Assembly: GCF_030376615.1 (NCBI RefSeq)
Contig: NZ_JARRAB010000004.1
Location: 1 to 64,000 of the forward strand
Direction: 5' to 3'
Length of the DNA stretch: 64,000 nt
Origin: Pseudomonas sp. sp1636
Lineage (GTDB): Bacteria > Pseudomonadota > Gammaproteobacteria > Pseudomonadales > Pseudomonadaceae
Position 1 is the first letter of the stretch; each line of letters opens with the position of its first letter. This document shows positions 28,009 through 36,709 of this stretch, in pieces. Position numbers and translations under genes: made by a program. The notes under the pieces were generated by a model, which had not been told where the DNA came from, ran no database searches, and saw only the letters and a list, made by a program, of their open reading frames with translations.

Positions 28009-29109
28009 TTACAGCTCGCGGACCACGCGCTCGGCAATTGCCAGACTGGCGGTCAGCCCTGGCGACTCGATGCCGAACAGATTGACCAGCCCCGGCAGGC
28101 CGTGATCGCTGGCGGTTTGGATCAGGAAGTCGGCGGCCGGTTCCCCGGGGCCTGCGAGTTTCGCCCGGATGCCGCTGTAACCGGGCGTCAGGCGCGTGCT
28201 GTCGAGGCCCGGGAAGTAGCGGCGGATCGCCTTGGCAAAGGGCTCGCGCAGCTGTTCGTCGACCCGGTAGTCGATATGTTCGAGGTATTCGGTGTCCGGG
28301 CCGAAGCGCAGCTGGCCGCCGAGGTCGAGGGTGGCGTGGATGCCCAGGCCCGAGGTGTTGGCCTCCGGCAGCGGATAGATCAGGTGCTGGAAGGGCGCGC
28401 GGCCGCTGTAGCCGAAGTAGCGGCCGCGGCACAGGTGCAGGGGCGGTACGTCGTGGAGGCCTTGGGTGTGGGTAGCGAGCCGTTGGGCGAACAGGCCGCC
28501 GGCATTGATCACCCGCTGCGCTCTGAGCTGGAAGGCTTCGCCGCTGCTGGTGCCGCTGACGATCCAGCCGTCGGGGCCGGGCTCGAGCCGGTCGACGCGG
28601 GTCTGCAGCACCAGTTGCGCGCCCTGGTTCTCTGCGGCGGCGAGCAGCGATTGCAGGTAGGCATGGCTGTCGATGATCCCGGTGCTCGGCGACAGCAGCG
28701 CCGCGACGCCGCGTACGGCCGGTTCCAGTGCGGCGAGCCGGGCTGGCGCGATATATTCCAGGTCATGCACGGCGCAGGCTTGGGCATTGGCGGCCAGCGC
28801 TTCGAGCCGGCCGCGTTCGCTCGCGCTGACCGCCACCAGCAGCTTGCCGATGCGCCGGTGCGCCACCCGGTGCTGGCTGCACCAGGCGTACAGGCGTTCG
28901 CGGCCTTCCCGGCACAGCTCGGCTTTCAGCGAACCGGGCGCGTAGTAGAGGCCGGCGTGGATCACCTCGGAGTTGCGGCTGGAGGCGTGGCTGCCGATCA
29001 GGCTTTCCGCTTCGACGATCAGGCAGCTCTGCTGCGGCCTGGCCAGGCGTGCGGCGCAGGCCAGGCCGAGAACGCCGGCGCCGATAATCAGGGTGTCGAT
29101 ACTGTCCAT
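28009..29109 (-). CDS. FAD-dependent oxidoreductase of the DAO / L-2-hydroxyglutarate dehydrogenase type
   Basis: A 366-residue flavoprotein. The N-terminal dinucleotide fold is [18 protein letters not shown], followed by [14 protein letters not shown], which is strongly typical of L-2-hydroxyglutarate oxidase/LhgO-like proteins (flavin-contacting His). The C-terminus [20 protein letters not shown] closes the FAD site. The likely reaction is oxidation of a 2-hydroxy acid, but the substrate is not proven. It is divergent from hisB and separated from asmA by 108 bp, so it is probably a single-gene unit. Confidence 0.85.
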   Translation of the reverse strand: MDSIDTLIIGAGVLGLACAARLARPQQSCLIVEAESLIGSHASSRNSEVIHAGLYYAPGSLKAELCREGRERLYAWCSQHRVAHRRIGKLLVAVSASERGRLEALAANAQACAVHDLEYIAPARLAALEPAVRGVAALLSPSTGIIDSHAYLQSLLAAAENQGAQLVLQTRVDRLEPGPDGWIVSGTSSGEAFQLRAQRVINAGGLFAQRLATHTQGLHDVPPLHLCRGRYFGYSGRAPFQHLIYPLPEANTSGLGIHATLDLGGQLRFGPDTEYLEHIDYRVDEQLREPFAKAIRRYFPGLDSTRLTPGYSGIRAKLAGPGEPAADFLIQTASDHGLPGLVNLFGIESPGLTASLAIAERVVREL

Positions 29110-29254
29110 GGCGTGTGCGCTGTCGGGCTTTGGTGGGTTGGGCTGGCGAGCATAGCAATATCTGCGTGGCGGCTATGAGTGTCGCGCTCATGGCCGCTGC
29201 GCTGGGCGCTCGGCGGACGCGGATGGGCGCGTATCCCCGCGGCGGCTTTGGCCC

Positions 29255-29260
29255 TATAAT
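29255..29260 (+). promoter_or_regulatory. Possible -10 box of the his cluster
   Basis: A consensus TATAAT lies 38 bp before the hisB ATG in the divergent space to the FAD oxidoreductase. No good -35 box sits 17 bp upstream, so this is a weak candidate. Confidence 0.35.
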
Positions 29261-29297
29261 GGCAGCCTTTTTCCGTGGGCAATTTCTGGAGCTGGTG

Positions 29298-29891
29298 ATG
29301 GCCGAACGTACGGCATCCGTCGAGCGCAATACCCTGGAGACCCAGATCAAGGTCTCGATCAACCTGGATGGCACGGGCAAGGCCAAGTTCGCAATTGGCG
29401 TGCCGTTCCTCGAGCACATGCTCGATCAGATTGCCCGTCACGGCCTGATCGACCTGGATATCCAGTGCCAGGGCGACCTGCATATCGACGACCACCACAC
29501 CGTCGAGGACGTCGGCATCACCCTCGGCCAGGCCTTTACCCAGGCCATCGGCGACAAGAAGGGCATGACCCGCTACGGCCATGCCTATGTGCCGCTGGAC
29601 GAGGCGCTCTCCAGGGTGGTGATCGACTTCTCCGGGCGTCCCGGCCTGCAGATGCACGTGCCCTTCACCCGCGCGGTGGTCGGCGGCTTCGACGTCGACC
29701 TGTTCCAGGAATTCTTCCAGGGCTTCGTCAACCACGCTCTGGTCAGCCTGCACATCGACAACCTGCGCGGCACTAACACCCACCACCAGATCGAGACCGT
29801 ATTCAAGGCCTTCGGCCGCGCCCTGCGCATGGCCGTCGAGCTGGATCCGCGGATGGCCGGGCAGATGCCCTCGACCAAGGGTGTGCTCTAG
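29298..29891 (+). CDS. hisB: HisB, imidazoleglycerol-phosphate dehydratase
   Basis: A 197-residue monofunctional enzyme, not fused to a histidinol phosphatase as in enterobacteria. The start is [20 protein letters not shown] (ATG 29298). The metal-binding motifs [31 protein letters not shown] and [15 protein letters not shown] are complete. It dehydrates imidazoleglycerol phosphate in histidine synthesis. The stop is directly followed by the ATG of hisH without a gap. Confidence 0.97.
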   Translation: MAERTASVERNTLETQIKVSINLDGTGKAKFAIGVPFLEHMLDQIARHGLIDLDIQCQGDLHIDDHHTVEDVGITLGQAFTQAIGDKKGMTRYGHAYVPLDEALSRVVIDFSGRPGLQMHVPFTRAVVGGFDVDLFQEFFQGFVNHALVSLHIDNLRGTNTHHQIETVFKAFGRALRMAVELDPRMAGQMPSTKGVL

Positions 29892-30530
29892 ATGCAGACG
29901 GTAGCCGTCATCGATTACGGCATGGGCAACCTGCACTCGGTGGCCAAGGCTCTGGAGCACGTCGGCGCCGGCAAGGTGCTGGTGACCAGCGATGCCCAGG
30001 TGATCCGCGAAGCCGATCGCGTGGTGTTTCCCGGCGTCGGCGCGATTCGCGACTGCATGGCCGAGATCGAACGCCTGGGCTTCGATGCGCTGGTGCGCGA
30101 GGTCAGTCAGGATCGGCCGTTTCTCGGCATCTGCGTCGGCATGCAGGCGCTGCTCGAACGCAGCGAAGAGAACGACGGCGTCGATTGCATCGGCCTGTTC
30201 CCCGGCCAGGTGCGCTTCTTCGGCAAGGGTATGGTCGAGGACGGCGAGCAGTTGAAGGTGCCGCACATGGGCTGGAACGAAGTGGCGCAGGCGGTCAAGC
30301 ATCCGCTGTGGCACGACATTCCGGATCTGGCGCGCTTCTACTTCGTGCACAGTTATTACGTCGAGGCCGGCAAGCCGCAGCAGGTGGTCGGTCGCGGTCA
30401 CTACGGCAAGGACTTCGCCGCGGCGCTGGCCGAGGGTTCGCGTTTCGCCGTGCAGTTCCACCCGGAGAAGAGCCACACCCACGGCCTGCAGCTGCTGCAG
30501 AACTTCGCCGCCTGGGATGGGCGTTGGTAG
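29892..30530 (+). CDS. hisH: HisH, glutaminase subunit of imidazoleglycerol-phosphate synthase
   Basis: A 212-residue class I glutamine amidotransferase. The nucleophile Cys is in [15 protein letters not shown] and the His-Glu pair in [11 protein letters not shown]. Its N-terminus [14 protein letters not shown] is typical of HisH. It supplies ammonia to HisF, encoded 1.1 kb downstream. Its stop abuts the start of the DUF2164 gene. Confidence 0.97.
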   Translation: MQTVAVIDYGMGNLHSVAKALEHVGAGKVLVTSDAQVIREADRVVFPGVGAIRDCMAEIERLGFDALVREVSQDRPFLGICVGMQALLERSEENDGVDCIGLFPGQVRFFGKGMVEDGEQLKVPHMGWNEVAQAVKHPLWHDIPDLARFYFVHSYYVEAGKPQQVVGRGHYGKDFAAALAEGSRFAVQFHPEKSHTHGLQLLQNFAAWDGRW

Positions 30531-30791
30531 ATGAGCCGGGCCAAGAGCAAAGCGCCGATTCTCAGCCTGGCGCCGGAGCAGGAGCGTGAGGCGACCAGCA
30601 CCATCAAGCGCTTCATGGAAGAGCGCTTCGAACTGCAGCTGGGTTCGTTCGAGGCCGCGGAAATTCTCGAGCTGTTTACCCGCGAAATTGCTCCGCACTA
30701 TTACAACCGGGCGATTTTCGATGTGCAGACCGTCCTCAAGGACAGGTTCGACAGCATCGAAAGCGACCTCTGGGCGCTCGAGAAGAGCTGA
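30531..30791 (+). CDS. DUF2164 family small protein
   Basis: An 86-residue cytosolic protein beginning MSRAKSKAPILSLAPEQERE. The core FMEERFELQLGSFEAAEILE and FTREIAPHYYNRAIFDVQ matches the DUF2164 pattern as I remember it. Function is unknown. It is inserted between hisH and hisA without gaps (start at the base after the hisH stop; 36 bp before hisA), an arrangement that I recall as conserved in pseudomonads. Confidence 0.8.
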   Translation: MSRAKSKAPILSLAPEQEREATSTIKRFMEERFELQLGSFEAAEILELFTREIAPHYYNRAIFDVQTVLKDRFDSIESDLWALEKS

Positions 30792-30827
30792 TCCCACCGA
30801 ATCCAACGACTTGAACAGGTTCAACCG

Positions 30828-31565
30828 ATGCTGATTATTCCCGCTATCGATCTGAAAGACGGCGCTTGCGTGCGCCTGCGCCAGGGCCGTATGGACGACT
30901 CCACGGTGTTTTCCGACGACCCGGTGAGCATGGCCGCCAAGTGGGTGGACGGCGGCTGCCGGCGTCTGCACCTGGTCGACCTTAACGGTGCCTTCGAGGG
31001 CCAGCCGGTCAACGGCGAGGTGGTTACCGCCATCGTCAAGCGCTACCCGCACCTGCCGATCCAGATCGGCGGCGGTATTCGCTCGTTGGAAACCATCGAG
31101 CATTATGTGCGTGCAGGCGTGAGCTACGTGATTATCGGCACCAAGGCGGTCAAGCAGCCCGAGTTCGTCGCCGAGGCGTGCAAGGCGTTTCCCGGCAAGG
31201 TGATTGTCGGCCTGGATGCCAAGGACGGTTTCGTCGCCACCGACGGCTGGGCCGAGGTCAGCACGGTACAGGTGATCGACCTGGCCAAGCGCTTCGAAGC
31301 CGACGGCGTGTCCGCCATCGTCTACACCGACATCGCCAAGGACGGCATGATGCAGGGCTGCAACCTGCCCTTCACCGTGGCCCTGGCCAACGCCACGCGG
31401 ATTCCGGTGATCGCTTCCGGCGGCATCCACAACCTCGGCGATATCCAGGCCCTGCTCGACGCACGCACCCCCGGCATCATCGGCGCGATCACCGGTCGGG
31501 CGATCTACGAAGGCACCCTCGATGTAGCCGAGGCGCAGGCCGTCTGCGACAACTTCAATAAGTAA
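30828..31565 (+). CDS. hisA: HisA, ProFAR isomerase
   Basis: A 245-residue TIM barrel. The catalytic Asp lies in [17 protein letters not shown] and the second in [14 protein letters not shown]-like [10 protein letters not shown]. The phosphate-binding loops are IGGGIRS and [10 protein letters not shown]. It opens the ribose ring of ProFAR in histidine synthesis. It is preceded by GAACAGGTTCAACC rather than a strong ribosome site. A palindromic repeat separates it from hisF. Confidence 0.97.
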   Translation: MLIIPAIDLKDGACVRLRQGRMDDSTVFSDDPVSMAAKWVDGGCRRLHLVDLNGAFEGQPVNGEVVTAIVKRYPHLPIQIGGGIRSLETIEHYVRAGVSYVIIGTKAVKQPEFVAEACKAFPGKVIVGLDAKDGFVATDGWAEVSTVQVIDLAKRFEADGVSAIVYTDIAKDGMMQGCNLPFTVALANATRIPVIASGGIHNLGDIQALLDARTPGIIGAITGRAIYEGTLDVAEAQAVCDNFNK

Positions 31566-31567
31566 CA

Positions 31568-31645
31568 CGTAGGGCGTACTCGCCGCAGGCAGTACGCCAT
31601 CGCCAACCGGCGGACTGTTCGCTTCGCTCCTGAGTCCGCCCTACG
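31568..31645. repeat. BIME-like palindromic repeat between hisA and hisF
   Basis: The element has outer arms CGTAGGGCG / CGCCCTACG (perfect 9 bp, 31568-31576 and 31637-31645). Inside are two further perfect hairpins: GGCGTACT...AGTACGCC and GGCGGACT...AGTCCGCC. It fills almost all of the 91-bp gap in an otherwise gapless his cluster. Confidence 0.85.
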
Positions 31646-31656
31646 GGAACACTGCT

Positions 31657-32427
31657 ATGGCTTTGGCAAAACGCATCATCCCCTGCCTCGACGTGGACAA
31701 CGGCCGCGTGGTCAAGGGCGTGCAGTTCGAGAACATCCGCGACGCCGGCGATCCGGTGGAGATCGCCCGCCGTTACGACGAGCAGGGCGCCGACGAGATC
31801 ACCTTCCTCGACATCACCGCCAGCGTCGACGGCCGCGACACCACCCTGCACACGGTGGAGCGCATGGCCAGCCAGGTGTTCATCCCGCTCACCGTGGGCG
31901 GCGGCGTGCGCAGCGTGCAGGACATCCGCAACCTGCTCAATGCCGGGGCGGACAAGGTCTCGATCAACACCGCGGCGGTGTTCACCCCCGAGTTCGTCGG
32001 CGAGGCGGCCGCGCGTTTCGGCTCGCAGTGCATCGTCGTCGCCATCGACGCGAAGAAGGTTTCCGGCCCCGGGGAGACCCCGCGCTGGGAAATCTTCACC
32101 CATGGCGGGCGCAAGCCGACCGGCCTGGATGCGGTGCTCTGGGCGAAGAAGATGGAAGACCTCGGCGCCGGCGAAATCCTCCTCACCAGCATGGATCAGG
32201 ATGGGGTGAAGCGCGGCTACGACCTCGGCGTCACCCGTGCCATCAGCGAGCTGGTCGGCATCCCGGTGATCGCCTCCGGCGGCGTCGGCAACCTCGAACA
32301 CCTGGCCGCCGGCATCCTCGAAGGCAAGGCCGATGCGGTGCTGGCGGCGAGCATCTTCCATTTCGGCGAGTACACGGTGCCGGAAGCCAAGGCCTATCTG
32401 GCCAGTCGCGGCATAGTGGTGCGTTAA
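31657..32427 (+). CDS. hisF: HisF, cyclase subunit of imidazoleglycerol-phosphate synthase
   Basis: A 256-residue TIM barrel starting [20 protein letters not shown] (catalytic Asp11). The second catalytic Asp lies in [28 protein letters not shown] and [12 protein letters not shown] bind phosphate. It partners HisH to make IGP and AICAR. It is downstream of the palindromic repeat, so its expression may depend on read-through or on RNA processing there. The his cluster ends here; hisI and hisE are not in this window. Confidence 0.97.
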   Translation: MALAKRIIPCLDVDNGRVVKGVQFENIRDAGDPVEIARRYDEQGADEITFLDITASVDGRDTTLHTVERMASQVFIPLTVGGGVRSVQDIRNLLNAGADKVSINTAAVFTPEFVGEAAARFGSQCIVVAIDAKKVSGPGETPRWEIFTHGGRKPTGLDAVLWAKKMEDLGAGEILLTSMDQDGVKRGYDLGVTRAISELVGIPVIASGGVGNLEHLAAGILEGKADAVLAASIFHFGEYTVPEAKAYLASRGIVVR

Positions 32428-32554
32428 ATCGACCTGGCCGGTGCTGCTACCGGCCACTGCTGCGGGCAAGTCGACAATAAATCGGCAGGCACTCGATTAG
32501 ACTCTGCGCCGAATCTTTTGGCTCTGCCCCCGTTAACTGTTGCAAACACGCTTG

Positions 32555-32615
32555 GCAGGCCGTTGAAAAACTACCTGCGTTGCCGATGCCTCGCCTGCAT
32601 TTTTCAACGGCCTGC
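32555..32615. repeat. Dispersed repeat, compact copy with perfect 16-bp inverted ends
   Basis: GCAGGCCGTTGAAAAA (32555-32570) and TTTTTCAACGGCCTGC (32600-32615) are exact reverse complements around a 29-bp core (CTACCTGCGTTGCCGATGCC...). This is the shortest and cleanest copy of a family also seen at 22265, 35219 and 40444. Confidence 0.9.
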
Positions 32616-32634
32616 TAGGCGTGAGGGTCTCCCG

Positions 32635-32681
32635 GTAGGAGCTGCTGCAGCCGCGACCTGCGCGGATGAGTCCGCGCCTAC
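32635..32681. repeat. Classic Pseudomonas REP (GTAGGAGC type)
   Basis: GTAGGAGCTGCTGCAGCCGC at 32635 is the head of the well-known pseudomonad GTAGGAGCGGC..AGCCGCGA repeat. It ends in CCGCGCCTAC, giving GTAGG/CCTAC ends. The rest of 32428-32797 holds no gene; an inverted GGCCGGT...ACCGGCC just after hisF could be a weak terminator. Confidence 0.7.
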
Positions 32682-32797
32682 AAGAGCACGACCCCTCTGC
32701 ACCATGTAATCGGGACATAGCCCATCGTTTGCTGCCGCTGCGCGCCTGGTGCGCGTGGCCAGGCCCATCTTCTCTATTCTTGCGATATGAGGTTTCT

Positions 32798-33535
32798 ATG
32801 TCCGTTTTCCGGATGCTGGCCGTCATGGCCGCGCTTGGCAGCGCAGGCTGGGCGCGAGCCGAGTCTCTGGTGCTGCTCACCGAGAATCTAGCGCCTTTCA
32901 ATATGGCCGTCAGTGGCAGTAATTTCGCCAAAGGCGAAGGCGTGAGCGGCATCAGCTCCGATACCTTGCGGGCAGTCTGCGAGCGGGCGCAGGTGGAGTG
33001 TCAGCAAATCCTGCGGTTCCCCTGGGCCAGGGTTTACCAGCAAACGCTTAACGACCCTGGTTACGGTCTGTTCTCGGTCGCGCGAACCACCGAGCGTGAG
33101 TCGCTGTTCAAGTGGGTCGGCCCTATTGCCAGCAACGACTGGGTGCTGATCGCCAAGGCGGACAACCCTATCGTGCTGAATGATTTGCAGGGGGCCGCGC
33201 CCTACCGGATTGGCGGTTACCAGGGCGATGCGATCAGCCAATACCTGATCGACCGCGGCTTGACCGTGCACACCTCGTTGCGTGACAAGCAGAACCTGAA
33301 GAAGCTGGTCAATGGTCAGGTCGACCTTTGGGTCACCTCCGACCCGGCGGGCCTGTATATGGCCAGGAAAGAGGGGGTTACGGCGCTCAAGGTGGTGCAG
33401 CGTTTTCGCACGGCCGAGCTGTATCTGGCACTCAACAAGAACACCCCGGATGCGCTGGTAGAGAAGCTGCAGGGCGCTCTGGAGGGCTTGCGTGCCGAGG
33501 GTCGACTGGGGGCAATCGCCGCGCCTTACCAATAG
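32798..33535 (+). CDS. Periplasmic solute-binding protein, SBP_bac_3 type (first of three paralogues)
   Basis: A 245-residue secreted protein starting MSVFRMLAVMAALGSAGWAR (signal peptide cut after ARA). The mature part begins ESLVLLTENLAPFNMAVSG and shares LLTEN..PFNM, RFPWARVYQ, LFKWVGPIASNDWVLI, VDLWVTSDPAG and AELYLALNKNTPD with the two genes downstream. It belongs to the amino-acid-binding SBP_bac_3 family but is shorter than transporter partners, and no permease gene is nearby. The ligand is unknown. By position it matches one of PA5137-5139 of P. aeruginosa (memory). It is the most divergent of the three copies. Confidence 0.85.
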   Translation: MSVFRMLAVMAALGSAGWARAESLVLLTENLAPFNMAVSGSNFAKGEGVSGISSDTLRAVCERAQVECQQILRFPWARVYQQTLNDPGYGLFSVARTTERESLFKWVGPIASNDWVLIAKADNPIVLNDLQGAAPYRIGGYQGDAISQYLIDRGLTVHTSLRDKQNLKKLVNGQVDLWVTSDPAGLYMARKEGVTALKVVQRFRTAELYLALNKNTPDALVEKLQGALEGLRAEGRLGAIAAPYQ

Positions 33536-33625
33536 GCGCGGCACTTTTCCATGGCAGATTTTGCCTGTTGTGGCTGTGCTGGTTATTCTGCATGGCACAG
33601 TCTGCCACCGGTAATGAGAGCCCCT

Positions 33626-34381
33626 ATGTTCAAACGCACCCTAATCGCCTTGGCCGGCACCCTGCTTATGCTGGCCGGCAGTGTTCGCGCAGAGATCGAC
33701 CCCAATTACCGCATGGTGCTGCTGACGGAAAATTTCCCGCCGTACAACATGTCGATCAATGGCAAGAATTTCGCCCAGGAAGACAATATCGATGGCATCG
33801 CCGTGGATATCATCCGCGAGATGTTCAAGCGTTCGGCCATCAAGTACAACATGACCCTGCGCTTCCCTTGGGAGCGCATCTACAAGCTGGCATTGGAGAA
33901 GCCGGGCTACGGCGTATTCGTCACGGCGCGGCTGCCCGAGCGCGAGGCGCTGTTCAAATGGGTGGGGCCCATCGGCCCGGACGACTGGGTGTTGCTCGGC
34001 AAGAGCGACAGCCCGATTACCCTGAACAGTTTGGAGGACGCCAAGCAGTACAAGGTCGGGGCTTACAAGGGCGACGCGATTGCCGAGTACTTGGTCGAGA
34101 AAGGCCTTGAGCCGATCACGGCCTTGCGCGACCAGCTCAATGCCCAGAAGCTGGTGGCCGGAAAGATCGACCTGTGGGCCACCGGTGATCCTGCCGGGCG
34201 TTATCTGGCGAAGCAGGAAGGTGTCTCCGGACTGAAAACCATCCTGCGTTTCGACAGCGCCGAATTGTACCTGGCGCTGAACAAGGATGTGCCCGACGAG
34301 GTGGTGCAGAAGCTACAGGCTGAGCTGGATCGGATGCGCAGCGAAGGATTCGTCGATGACATCCTCGACAGCTATCTGTAA
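33626..34381 (+). CDS. Periplasmic solute-binding protein, SBP_bac_3 type (second paralogue)
   Basis: A 251-residue protein starting MFKRTLIALAGTLLMLAGSV with a Sec signal peptide (cut after VRA). The mature part is EIDPNYRMVLLTENFPPYNM. It is close to the third copy (LRFPWERIY, LFKWVGPIGPDDWVLLGK, KIDLWATGDPAGRYLAKQEG). It starts 90 bp after the first copy and is followed after 75 bp by the third. It has no adjacent transporter, so it may serve an unlinked permease or act as a sensor protein. Confidence 0.85.
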   Translation: MFKRTLIALAGTLLMLAGSVRAEIDPNYRMVLLTENFPPYNMSINGKNFAQEDNIDGIAVDIIREMFKRSAIKYNMTLRFPWERIYKLALEKPGYGVFVTARLPEREALFKWVGPIGPDDWVLLGKSDSPITLNSLEDAKQYKVGAYKGDAIAEYLVEKGLEPITALRDQLNAQKLVAGKIDLWATGDPAGRYLAKQEGVSGLKTILRFDSAELYLALNKDVPDEVVQKLQAELDRMRSEGFVDDILDSYL

Positions 34382-34456
34382 AACGGAACACCGCAGGTTG
34401 GCCACGAGCCGAGCTGCCGCTAGCCATAATCACAACACTTGCGAGCGGGAAGACTA

Positions 34457-35212
34457 ATGTTGAAAATCATAAAAAGCAGTCTGTTGTTAGGCCTCATCTT
34501 AAGCGCCTGCGCGGCCCATGCCGAGTTGCCCTATGGCTACAAGGTGGTGCTGCTGACCGAGAACTTCCCGCCGTTCAATATGTCGGTCGACGACAAGAAC
34601 TTCGCCCGTGACGACGGCATCGACGGGATCAGCGCCGAGATCGTGCGAGCCATGTTCAAGCGCGCCAAGATCGACTACAGCCTGAGCCTGCGCTTTCCCT
34701 GGGATCGGCTGTACCGGCTGACCCTGGACAAGCCCAACTATGGATTGTTTTCCACCACCTTTACCCCGGAGCGCCAGCCGCTGTTCAAGTGGGTGGGGCC
34801 GGTTGCCAACACTGGCTGGGTGCTGCTGGCCGCGCCAGGCAATAACCTCAGCGTGGCGAGCCTGAAGGAAGCGGGGCAATACAAGATCGGTGCCTACAAG
34901 AACGATGCGGTCAGCCAGCATCTGGAAAGCCAGGGGCTGGCGCCGATCAATGCGCTACGCGACCAGCAGAACGTGCAAAAGCTGATCAAGGGGCAGATCG
35001 ACCTGTGGGCCACCACCGACCCGGTTGGCCGCTACCTGGCCAAACAGGAAGGCGTCAGCGGCCTGACCACCGTGCTGCGTTTCAATGAGGCCGAGCTGTA
35101 CCTGGCGCTGAACAAGGACACCCCGGACGAGGTGGTGCAGCGCTTGCAGAAGGCACTGGACGAGCTGCGCAGCGAAGGCTTTATCGAGGACATGACCAAT
35201 AGCTATCTGTAG
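34457..35212 (+). CDS. Solute-binding protein, SBP_bac_3 type (third paralogue, possible lipoprotein)
   Basis: A 251-residue protein starting MLKIIKSSLLLGLILSACAA. Unlike its two neighbours, the signal region ends in LILSAC, which fits a lipobox, so it may be lipid-anchored; an AHA signal peptidase I site follows at once and is the alternative. The mature part shares LLTENFPPFNMSVDDKNFAR, LRFPWDRLY, QIDLWATTDPVGRYLAKQEG and AELYLALNKDTPDE with copy two. It ends just before a dispersed repeat. The ligand is unknown. Confidence 0.85.
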   Translation: MLKIIKSSLLLGLILSACAAHAELPYGYKVVLLTENFPPFNMSVDDKNFARDDGIDGISAEIVRAMFKRAKIDYSLSLRFPWDRLYRLTLDKPNYGLFSTTFTPERQPLFKWVGPVANTGWVLLAAPGNNLSVASLKEAGQYKIGAYKNDAVSQHLESQGLAPINALRDQQNVQKLIKGQIDLWATTDPVGRYLAKQEGVSGLTTVLRFNEAELYLALNKDTPDEVVQRLQKALDELRSEGFIEDMTNSYL

Positions 35213-35218
35213 CGCCTA

Positions 35219-35304
35219 AGGCCGTTGAAAAACTACCTGCGTTGCCGAAGCGTCGTTAAAAAACAGGCTCGGCTGCCTCGCCTACATTTTTCGACGGCCT
35301 GCTA
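35219..35304. repeat. Dispersed repeat, expanded copy
   Basis: AGGCCGTTGAAAAACTACCT at the left is identical to the 32555 copy, and TTTTTCGACGGCCTGCTA at the right is near-complementary. An extra GTCGTTAAAAAACAGGCTCGG is inserted, the same phrase as in the 22265 mosaic. It lies right behind the third binding-protein gene. Confidence 0.85.
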
Positions 35305-35319
35305 ATCCCGGCAGAAAAC

Positions 35320-35349
35320 AAACAGCCCGGCATCGCGTCCGGGCTGTTT
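35320..35349 (-). terminator. Terminator of ctpA-envC
   Basis: A perfect 11-bp stem AAACAGCCCGG / CCGGGCTGTTT around an 8-base loop. On the minus strand it continues GTTTTCTG. It lies 18 bp after the ctpA stop. Confidence 0.88.
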
Positions 35350-35367
35350 GCGTTCTGCGCCAGCGCC

Positions 35368-36675
35368 TCAATCGCCGCGGGTGACGCTCAGGCCCTTGAG
35401 CAGGTTGAGCGCCTGGCTCAGCTGGTAGTCGTCATCCTGTGGCCGTGCCGGCTGGCCGGCTTTGCTCTGGCTCGGTTTGTCCGCGCCGCCGTTGCCGTTG
35501 CCCAGGTGGCCCTGCAGATCGGCCTCCTTGATGCTGGCGTCATCCTGCTCGCGAGTCAGCTTGGCGCGGGCCACTTCGATGTCCGGCACTATGCCCTGGG
35601 CCTGGATCGAGCGACCGTTCGGGGTGTAGTAGAGGGCGGTGGTGAGTTTCAGGGCGCGGTCGTTGTTCAGCGGCAGTACCGTCTGTACCGAGCCTTTGCC
35701 GAAGCTGTCGGTGCCCATCAGTACGCCGCGTTTGTGGTCTTGCAGGGCGCCGGCGACGATCTCCGAGGCCGAAGCGCTGCCGCCATTGATCAGTACGACC
35801 AGGGGGGCGCCTTCGCTGGCATCTGCCGGGTCGGCGGAGAAGCGCAACTCGGAGTTGGCGATGCGCCCCTTGGTGTAGACGATCAGGCCTTTCTTGAGGA
35901 AGTGGTCGGAGACCTCGACCGCGGCCTGGAGTACGCCGCCCGGATTGTTGCGCAGGTCCAGCACCAGGCCGCGTAGTTTCTTGCCGTTGTCCTTGCGCAG
36001 TTTGTTCAGCGCCTTGCCGACTTCCGTGCCGGTGTTGACCTGGAATTGGGTGATGCGCAGGTAGCCGTAACCGTCATCGAGCAGCTGGCTCTTGACGCTT
36101 TTGACCTTGATCACCGCGCGGGTCAGCGTTACGTCGAACGGCTTGCCGCCCTCGCGCACCAGGGTCAGGAGGATCTTGCTGCCGGCTTCGCCGCGCATCT
36201 TGTCGACGGCCTCCAGCATCGACAGGCCCTTGGTCGGCTGGCCGTCGATCTTGACGATCAGGTCGCCCGGCTGAATGCCGGCTTTCGAGGCCGGGGTGTC
36301 GTCGATCGGCGAGACCACCTTGACGAAGCCGTCTTCCATGCCGACTTCGATGCCCAGGCCGCCGAACTCGCCGCTGGTGCTTTCTTGCAGCTCACGGAAG
36401 GTTTGCGGGTCGAGGTAGGCGGAATGCGGGTCGAGATTGCTGAGCATGCCCTTGATCGCGTTTTCCAGCAGGGTCTTGTCGCTGACGGGGTCGACATAGG
36501 CGGCCTTGATGCGATCGAGCACCTCGGCGAAGGTGCGCAGGTCGTCCAGCGGCAGCGGTGCCTTGTCGTTCGCACTGGCAGGCGCTGGCGGCGCTTCGGC
36601 GGCCTGCAGCATCGGGGGGGCGCCGAGCAGGGCGAGAGCCAGGGTCAGAGAGGTGAGGCGAGGCAGATGCTGCAT
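35368..36675 (-). CDS. ctpA: CtpA-type carboxy-terminal processing protease (S41)
   Basis: A 435-residue periplasmic protease with signal peptide (LTSLTLALALLGAPPMLQAA). A short N-terminal helical region is followed by a PDZ domain (GLGIEVGMEDGFVKVVSPID, then KAGIQPGDLIVKIDG) and the S41 core. The Ser-Lys dyad is in NGGSASASEIVAGALQDHKR (Ser near 300) and FGKGSVQT. An acidic and Gly-rich linker closes the protein. CtpA-type proteases cut cell-wall hydrolases and their partners. The gene follows envC, a murein-hydrolase activator, by 34 bp; that pairing is functionally coherent. Confidence 0.95.
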   Translation of the reverse strand: MQHLPRLTSLTLALALLGAPPMLQAAEAPPAPASANDKAPLPLDDLRTFAEVLDRIKAAYVDPVSDKTLLENAIKGMLSNLDPHSAYLDPQTFRELQESTSGEFGGLGIEVGMEDGFVKVVSPIDDTPASKAGIQPGDLIVKIDGQPTKGLSMLEAVDKMRGEAGSKILLTLVREGGKPFDVTLTRAVIKVKSVKSQLLDDGYGYLRITQFQVNTGTEVGKALNKLRKDNGKKLRGLVLDLRNNPGGVLQAAVEVSDHFLKKGLIVYTKGRIANSELRFSADPADASEGAPLVVLINGGSASASEIVAGALQDHKRGVLMGTDSFGKGSVQTVLPLNNDRALKLTTALYYTPNGRSIQAQGIVPDIEVARAKLTREQDDASIKEADLQGHLGNGNGGADKPSQSKAGQPARPQDDDYQLSQALNLLKGLSVTRGD

Positions 36676-36709
36676 GTCGAACTAACTCCTAGAGAGGTGA
36701 GCGCAACGC

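Noticed and set aside
29088-31568. An 826-codon minus-strand frame across the his genes
   Set aside because: It is antisense to hisB, hisH and hisA, and the product is low-complexity His/Ala/Gly-rich. It is a GC-skew artefact.
31568-32681. Palindromic repeats as a CRISPR array
   Set aside because: The repeats are inverted, of unequal size and lack regular spacers; no cas genes are present.
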